Part shown: piece by piece, positions 59,705-64,000 of the stretch
How the letters are laid out: the number at the start of each line of letters is the position of its first letter
Position numbering within the stretch: position 1 is the stretch's first letter
Assembly: GCA_007694185.1 (NCBI GenBank)
Contig: RECD01000253.1
Location: 19,841-83,840 of the forward strand
Source: Planctomycetaceae bacterium
GTDB lineage: Bacteria; Planctomycetota; Planctomycetia; Pirellulales; Pirellulaceae
Direction: 5' to 3'
Length of the DNA: 64,000 nt
Position numbers and translations under genes: made by a program
Notes under the pieces: generated by a model
The model's database searches: none
Seen by the model: the letters and a program-made list of their open reading frames with translations, nothing else
Told to the model about the DNA's origin: nothing

Positions 59705-60649
59705 ATGAAAATCCGTTGCATTGCCGCCACCCTGGCGGTCACCCTCCTGTCGGCAACGACCCTCCAGATCGTGTCGGCACAAGAACGTCCAGAACGTGGC
59801 AACCGTGTACAGCGAGGCGGACCGGGTGGACCCGGCGGCCGATTCGGTGGAGCTGGTGGGCCCGGTGGTCCGGGCGGCGGCTTCGGCGGAGCGATAGCGA
59901 TGGGAGCTCGGGCGCTGGTCGACATCGACCGCCTGATGGTCCAGCTGATCGGCCGCCAAGAGGTTCAGGACGAGTTGGAATTGTTGCCCGACCAGGTCGA
60001 CGGCTTGGCCAAGATGAACGAACGGCTGCGGCCCGAAGCGGCCAATTTCGATTTTCGAAACGCGACTGAGGAGCAGCGGAACCAGTACCTGGCAAAGATG
60101 CAGGAGCAGCTAACCGAGCGAACCAAGCAAGCGAAAGACCAGTTGGAGGAATTGCTGCTACCGGACCAGTTCGATCGGTTGGAGCAGATCGCGGTTCAGG
60201 TCGCCGGCGTTTCCGCCCTCGTCTCGCCCGCCATGTCCGAACGGCTCGGCCTGACCAAAGAGGTCACCGACAAAATGACAAAGGATATCGAAGCGAGCGC
60301 CGAGAAAGGCCGCGAAATGTTGAACGCGGCGATGCGCGATCGTGATCGCGGCTTCGACTTCAACGCGATCCGTGAGAAAGCGGAAGAAATGCGAAAGGAG
60401 CTGGACGTTCAGTTGCTGGCTAACCTGTCGGATGATCAGAAAGCCAAGTACGAAGCGATGAAGGGCAAGCCGTTTGATCTGCCCGGCGGGCTGATGGGCC
60501 GTGCCGGATTCGGCGGACAGCCCGGTGCAGGCGGCGGGCGTGGTGGACGAGGCCAGGGAGGCCCCGGTGCCGCGGGTGGCCCTGGCGGACGCGGCGGCTT
60601 CGGCGGACGCGGAGGTCCCGGCGCAGGGGGACGCCCGCCGCAAAACTGA
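59705..60649 (+). CDS. Secreted Gly-rich helical protein (LTXXQ/Spy-like organisation)
   Basis: A 314-residue protein from ATG 59705 with signal peptide MKIRCIAATLAVTLLSATTL (cleavage near VSA-Q). Residues 25-60 form a Gly-rich stretch (RGGPGGPGGRFGGAGGPGG). A helical core of about 80-250 includes DELELLPDQVDGLAKMNERL, LLPDQFDRLEQIAVQVAG and ADLNELLANLSDDQKAKYEA-like text (exactly LLANLSDDQKAKYEAMKG). Its hydrophobic-then-charged helices resemble LTXXQ/Spy periplasmic chaperone-like proteins. The C-terminus is another Gly/Arg/Pro-rich tract. The likely role is periplasmic; no catalytic motif is seen. A terminator follows at 60750. Confidence 0.75.
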   Translation: MKIRCIAATLAVTLLSATTLQIVSAQERPERGNRVQRGGPGGPGGRFGGAGGPGGPGGGFGGAIAMGARALVDIDRLMVQLIGRQEVQDELELLPDQVDGLAKMNERLRPEAANFDFRNATEEQRNQYLAKMQEQLTERTKQAKDQLEELLLPDQFDRLEQIAVQVAGVSALVSPAMSERLGLTKEVTDKMTKDIEASAEKGREMLNAAMRDRDRGFDFNAIREKAEEMRKELDVQLLANLSDDQKAKYEAMKGKPFDLPGGLMGRAGFGGQPGAGGGRGGRGQGGPGAAGGPGGRGGFGGRGGPGAGGRPPQN

Positions 60650-60749
60650 GTTCGCGCCACGACGCAAACCGAATCGCTCGGTCGCTCCGTGAGGTAGCTG
60701 ACCGAGCGACGGTAACCAATAGGCCCGTGCCGAACAGCCGGTGCCAATC

Positions 60750-60792
60750 AAAAAATTGACCCCCGCGAAGTTGCCTTCGCGGGGGTTTTTCT
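60750..60792. terminator. Bidirectional intrinsic terminator
   Basis: CCCCCGCGAAG (60760-60770) and CTTCGCGGGGG (60775-60785) form a perfect 11-bp stem with loop TTGC. TTTTTCTT follows on the plus strand, and on the minus strand the stem runs into TCAATTTTTTG (complement of 60750-60759). It serves the plus-strand gene ending at 60649 and purD, which ends at 60878 on the other strand. Confidence 0.85.
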
Positions 60793-60877
60793 TGGACCGA
60801 TTCGGCCTCCTCAAGTCGCCGCGTGAGGACGCAGTGCGAGCCGAATGGTGGGGGCGTGCTCGTTGGGGGCGTGACCG

Positions 60878-62176
60878 CTAGCGAGCCCAGGCCAGGGCCT
60901 TGTCGCTGATGTCTTTGCGGCACCAAGCTCCCGGCCAACGGATTTCTTTGACCGCCTGATAGGCTCGCAATTTCGCACCGCTGATCGTGTCCGCCATCGC
61001 CGTCACGCCCAGCACCCGGCCACCGTCCGTCACGACCTGGCCGTCTCGCAACGTCGTTCCGGCATGAAAGACCTTCACCCCTTCGACCTCCGCCGCCCGA
61101 TCCAAGCCGGTGATCACACGACCCGTCTCGTAGTCACCCGGGTAGCCTTCGCTCGCCATCACCACACAAAGGCTCGGCTGGGGGCTCCAAGTTGGCGCAT
61201 CGACCTGGTCGAGTCGCCCCCGGCCCACCGCTTCCAACACGTCGACCAGATCACTCTCCCACCGCATCAGCAGCGGTTGACACTCCGGATCGCCGAACCG
61301 TGTATTGAACTCGAGCACCTTCGGGCCGGCGTTGGTCAACATCAAGCCGGCATAGAGCACGCCGCGGAAGGGTCGTCGGGCCCGTTTCATCGCGTGGACC
61401 ACCGGGACCAGGACGTCCGCTTCGATCCTGGCCATCATCGCGTCGTCCACCAGCGGTGTCGGTGAATAAGCCCCCATGCCGCCCGTATTCGGCCCCCGGT
61501 CGCCGTCGTAGGCCGGTTTGTGGTCCTGGGCCGCCGGCAGGGTGAGGATCGTCGACCCGTCGGTGATCGCCAACACGCTTGCCTCTTGCCCGATCAGCCG
61601 TTCTTCGATGATCAGTGAATTGCCCGCTTCGCCGAACTCGCGTTTGCTCGCGATCCGGTCGATCGCGTCGAGCGCCTCGCGACGCGTTTCGCAAACGATC
61701 ACCCCTTTGCCGGAGGCCAACCCATCCGCTTTGACCACCACGGGGGCCGGTGCGTCGGTCTCGGGATAAAGTTCCTTGATGTAGCGGGATGCGTCTTCCG
61801 CTCGGCGAAAGGTTTGATAGGCCGCGGTCGGGATGTTCGCCGTGTGAAGCAGGTTCTTGCAGAAAACCTTGCTCCCTTCCAGCTCGGCAGCTGCGGCCGT
61901 CGGCCCGAATGCGGCGATCCCGGCGGCCTGCAGGTCATCGACCAGCCCGGCCACCAGCGGGGCTTCGGGCCCAACCACCACCAGATCGATCGACTGCTCC
62001 TTAGCGAACCGAACCAGCCCCGCTTTGTCCGTCGCCGCGATCGGGACGTTCGTCGCTTCGATCGCCGTCCCCGCATTGCCGGGGGCGACAAAGACTTTGC
62101 TGACCCGCGGACTGGCAGCGATCTTCCACGCCAAGGCGTGTTCGCGGCCGCCCGAGCCGACAATCAAGATTTTCAT
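60878..62176 (-). CDS. purD: Phosphoribosylamine-glycine ligase
   Basis: A 432-residue ATP-grasp enzyme that joins phosphoribosylamine and glycine in purine synthesis. The N-terminal motif is MKILIVGSGGREHALAWKIA, and the domain continues with VFVAPGNAGTA and VVGPEAPLVAGLVDDLQAAG. The ATP-grasp core has VVKADGLASGKGVIVCETR, QDHKPAYDGDRGPNTGGMGA and EFNTRFGDPECQPLLMRWES. Length and motif order are normal. ATG 62176 is used; a GTG lies one codon earlier. Confidence 0.97.
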   Translation of the reverse strand: MKILIVGSGGREHALAWKIAASPRVSKVFVAPGNAGTAIEATNVPIAATDKAGLVRFAKEQSIDLVVVGPEAPLVAGLVDDLQAAGIAAFGPTAAAAELEGSKVFCKNLLHTANIPTAAYQTFRRAEDASRYIKELYPETDAPAPVVVKADGLASGKGVIVCETRREALDAIDRIASKREFGEAGNSLIIEERLIGQEASVLAITDGSTILTLPAAQDHKPAYDGDRGPNTGGMGAYSPTPLVDDAMMARIEADVLVPVVHAMKRARRPFRGVLYAGLMLTNAGPKVLEFNTRFGDPECQPLLMRWESDLVDVLEAVGRGRLDQVDAPTWSPQPSLCVVMASEGYPGDYETGRVITGLDRAAEVEGVKVFHAGTTLRDGQVVTDGGRVLGVTAMADTISGAKLRAYQAVKEIRWPGAWCRKDISDKALAWAR

Positions 62177-62428
62177 CACAACGGCCGCGATCCAGAGGAA
62201 CGAGAGGGGATTTTCAAGCCGCCCATCCTAGGCGGAGCGGGCGCCGATCCGAAAGGCCCCGAAAGCCTCTTCAAAATCAACGAAGAAAGCCCCTGCAAAA
62301 CCGGCGACGAAAACCTCGGCAAAGCCAACACACCCGGACCTGGGCCGGTTTGCAAACTGCCCCTTCGCGGTTCGATCACCCAGCCTGGCTAGCGGAAAGA
62401 AAAGAGACCCTTGCGGGGACTTTAGCGG
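62177..62428. other. Intergenic stretch upstream of purD
   Basis: These 252 bp contain no recognised gene. They must hold the purD promoter on the minus strand. The open frame crossing to 62850 on the plus strand lacks protein-like composition and crosses the hairpins described at 62463-62600. Confidence 0.4.
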
Positions 62429-62456
62429 TAGACAAGCCTTCGCAAACCGCTAGAAT
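62429..62456 (+). promoter_or_regulatory. Sigma-70-like promoter of the candidate small RNA
   Basis: TAGACA at 62429-62434 (5 of 6 to TTGACA) is followed, after a 16-bp spacer, by TAGAAT at 62451-62456 (5 of 6 to TATAAT). The predicted start of transcription is near 62463. The spacer region carries a TAGCGGT/ACCGCTA inverted repeat (62423-62429 with 62446-62452) that overlaps both elements and could be an operator. Confidence 0.5.
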
Positions 62457-62462
62457 TACATT

Positions 62463-62600
62463 CGACCTGCCGGTCGACATGCTTTCTGTCATCCGTTTCG
62501 ATCCCTCCACTAGGATGACCTGTCGACCGTTGCTCATGACGGAAGTGGAGGCGATAGCACGGGTTTCTCGTCTCAATCGCTATCGCCCCCACTTTTTCTT
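62463..62600 (+). ncRNA. Candidate small RNA (two hairpins and U-run terminator)
   Basis: From the predicted start the transcript would be about 138 nt. Hairpin 1 has a 9-bp outer stem, CGGTCGACA (62471-62479) with TGTCGACCG (62521-62529), and a 7-bp inner stem, GTCATCC (62488-62494) with GGATGAC (62513-62519). Hairpin 2 has GGCGATAGC (62550-62558) with GCTATCGCC (62579-62587). Beyond one A-C mismatch it is extended by AAGTGG (62543-62548) with CCACTT (62589-62594), giving 15 pairs. It is followed by a T5 run (62593-62597) and CTT, which completes an intrinsic terminator. No known RNA family is recognised. The 9-bp outer stem contains a GTCGAC palindrome, which lowers its surprise value. The cupredoxin gene starts 264 nt past hairpin 2. 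Confidence 0.45.
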
Positions 62601-62860
62601 GCTCCACTCCCTCCATCCGTCGACGAAGCGGACTTCGGTCCCATCCCCGCGTTCCCGGTTGCGGATGATCGAGCGAATCGTTGCCCAGCGAATTGGCGGT
62701 TGCCTTCCCTGGTGGTTGTGTATGATGGAAGGGTCGTCATTTCGTTCGGCAAGTCGCCCCGTCATCCGTTCCGGTGGCCTCAGCGGCCTGGCCGAATCCG
62801 CCGTCCGTCAACTCGCGACCCAAACCCCCCACCTTTCCTCTCCTACCTGAGCGATTCCCG

Positions 62861-63628
62861 ATGCGAACGTTTTTAGCCCTGGCCACGTTGTTGGTGGCTA
62901 CCCCGGCCTGGTCTCAAGAAACCGGCACCCTGAAGGTCCGGTTCGTCTACGGCGGTGCGGCATTCAAGCCCAAGCCGATCAACGCCGACAAGGATGCCCA
63001 ATTCTGTGGTAAGCATGACTTGGTCAACGAGCGATTGCTCGTCAACGCCGAAAACAGCGGCATCAAGAATGTTGTCATGTACGTCCACACCGGCCGAGGC
63101 GGATCGACGTTGCCCCCCCAACCGGCTTCGAACAAGACTTACGAGTTGGCCAACGATAAGTGCCGGTTCGAACCACACATCGTGACGCTCCAGGTCGGCG
63201 ACACCCTCAAGGTCACCAACCCGGACCCGGTCGGCCACAACGCGAACATCCAGTTCTTCGCCAACACGGCCGTCAATTTCACCATCCCGCCCGGCGGAGA
63301 AAAGTTGGTCAAGATCGAAAAGCCCGAACCGGCTGTGATCCCGGTCGATTGCAACATCCACCCCTGGATGCGCTCGTACATCGTCGCCGTGGATCACCCC
63401 TTCGCTGCGATCAGCAATGACAATGGCGAGCTCGAAATCGCCGGGTTGCCGGCCGGTGAGTCCTTGGTATTCCGGCTTTATCACGAAGCGGCCGATTCGG
63501 CGATCAAGGAAATCATGATCGAAGGCAAGGCGACGGAACTGCGCCGGAACATGCTCGAACTGCCGATCAAGGCTGGCATGAACGACCTCGGCACGATCAC
63601 GATTCCTGCCGCCGCGCTCAAGCCGTAA
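62861..63628 (+). CDS. Secreted cupredoxin-domain protein
   Basis: A 255-residue protein from ATG 62861 with signal peptide MRTFLALATLLVATPAWS. Residues 20-100 are a beta-rich domain. Residues about 100-170 resemble the plastocyanin/cupredoxin core, with first candidate ligand His in VGHNANIQFFA and the C-X2-H-X2-M loop in DCNIHPWM, the order of a type 1 copper site. Residues about 175-255 look like a carboxypeptidase-regulatory-type beta sandwich (NDNGELEIAGLPAGESLVFR). If copper binds, the protein is likely a periplasmic electron carrier. A TATGAT -10-like sequence at 62721 is a possible promoter element. A strong terminator follows. Confidence 0.85.
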   Translation: MRTFLALATLLVATPAWSQETGTLKVRFVYGGAAFKPKPINADKDAQFCGKHDLVNERLLVNAENSGIKNVVMYVHTGRGGSTLPPQPASNKTYELANDKCRFEPHIVTLQVGDTLKVTNPDPVGHNANIQFFANTAVNFTIPPGGEKLVKIEKPEPAVIPVDCNIHPWMRSYIVAVDHPFAAISNDNGELEIAGLPAGESLVFRLYHEAADSAIKEIMIEGKATELRRNMLELPIKAGMNDLGTITIPAAALKP

Positions 63629-63689
63629 CTCGACATGCGATTTCGGCCCCAAGTCGAAACGGGGCAGGAAAGCACCGCCATCACAGACT

Positions 63690-63720
63690 GGCCGACCGGC
63701 ATCCCCGGTCGGCCTTTTTT
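63690..63720 (+). terminator. Intrinsic terminator after the cupredoxin gene
   Basis: GGCCGACCGG (63690-63699) pairs with CCGGTCGGCC (63705-63714) around a 5-base loop. TTTTTT (63715-63720) follows, 61 nt after the stop codon. Confidence 0.85.
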
Positions 63721-64000
63721 GTGAGTCGAGCTGGTGGCAATCAAATAAGCCATTGCCCTTCAAGGACTTAAGGCCACCAAGCCACCGCAAAAGCATGCCG
63801 TTTTAGTGCATAAAACAAACGGGAAAAACTCGGTTCGATATTTTGGTCAAGGTGTCGCGACACCTGATTCTGCCCCACCACGAAGGCCAAGCGAAGAAGC
63901 ATAGGTCAAACAGCACCACTTGAGCCCAGCCGGGCTCAGCTTCACCGATTGGTACCGCTTGAGGCGCAAATGACTGGTACTGTTTCAGGCGCCGACGACG
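63721..64000. other. Non-coding end of the window
   Basis: These 280 bp have no frame that looks like a gene. The sequence is less GC-rich than the rest and includes CTGGTACTG/TTGGTACC-like motifs near the end. I see no RNA, repeat or insertion-sequence end that I can name. Confidence 0.4.

Noticed and set aside
62350..62850. Plus-strand open frame of 166 codons upstream of the cupredoxin gene
   Set aside because: The translation has no domain and no export signal, and the frame crosses the strong hairpins and terminator at 62471-62597.

Overview
The window is a GC-rich stretch (about 63% G+C by eye) of a planctomycete chromosome, most likely Pirellulales or a relative. This rests on the kinds of protein seen: large secreted PQQ-type beta-propellers, FG-GAP/VCBS proteins, a LamG-like protein, an oversized SecA, GlmU-like alternative nucleotidyltransferase, a CitG homologue without citrate lyase, an OleB-like hydrolase and several secreted proteins I can only place as planctomycete-type. 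Genes are mostly single or in short operons, and many unrelated housekeeping genes sit side by side. No phage, insertion sequence, CRISPR or rRNA was seen.

Layout. 1-3.4 kb: tail of an unknown gene, a serine beta-lactamase-fold protein and a LamG-like secreted protein. 3.4-9.3 kb (minus strand): rplY(ctc)-pth-rpsF-ssb-rplI, tRNA-Leu(UAG), then aroF-tpiA-secG. 9.6-18.7 kb (plus): a membrane TPR-like gene, clpC, secA (with large family-atypical insertions) and waaA. 18.8-21.3 kb (minus): a DapA-family aldolase/lyase and a GlmU-like protein ending in a clear intrinsic terminator. 21.7-28.7 kb (plus): a fused fatty-acyl-AMP ligase-ACP-alpha-oxoamine synthase, a cytoplasmic PAS histidine kinase and an NtrC-type sigma-54 activator, followed by a near-perfect sigma-54 promoter in front of a small secreted protein and a strong terminator. 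29-35.7 kb (minus): a 1542-residue PQQ-propeller protein, a CitG-family protein and an OleB-like hydrolase overlapping it. 35.9-38.4 kb: a retropepsin-fold protein that has lost its catalytic motif and a secreted C45-type Ntn hydrolase. 38.5-44.5 kb (minus): a complete Mrp cation/proton antiporter operon with fused mrpA-mrpB. 44.8-51.2 kb (minus): TolC-like outer-membrane protein, DUF6580-like membrane protein, a secreted protein of unknown function and a second PQQ propeller. 51.5-60.6 kb (plus): trpS-acpS-low-molecular-weight phosphatase (each overlapping by 4 bp), two secreted unknowns, a second DapA homologue, an FG-GAP repeat protein and a Gly-rich secreted protein. 60.7-64 kb: purD (minus), a candidate independent small RNA, and a secreted cupredoxin-domain protein.

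How the genes work together. Several sets are clearly functional units: the translation/replication cluster, the Mrp antiporter, trpS-acpS-phosphatase, and the kinase-activator pair whose probable target (a sigma-54 promoter) lies directly downstream. The most unusual items are the acyl-ligase/ACP/oxoamine-synthase megaenzyme next to that regulatory pair, the repeat-expanded SecA, and the small-RNA-like transcription unit at 62.43-62.60 kb that has promoter, two hairpins and a U-run terminator but no convincing reading frame.
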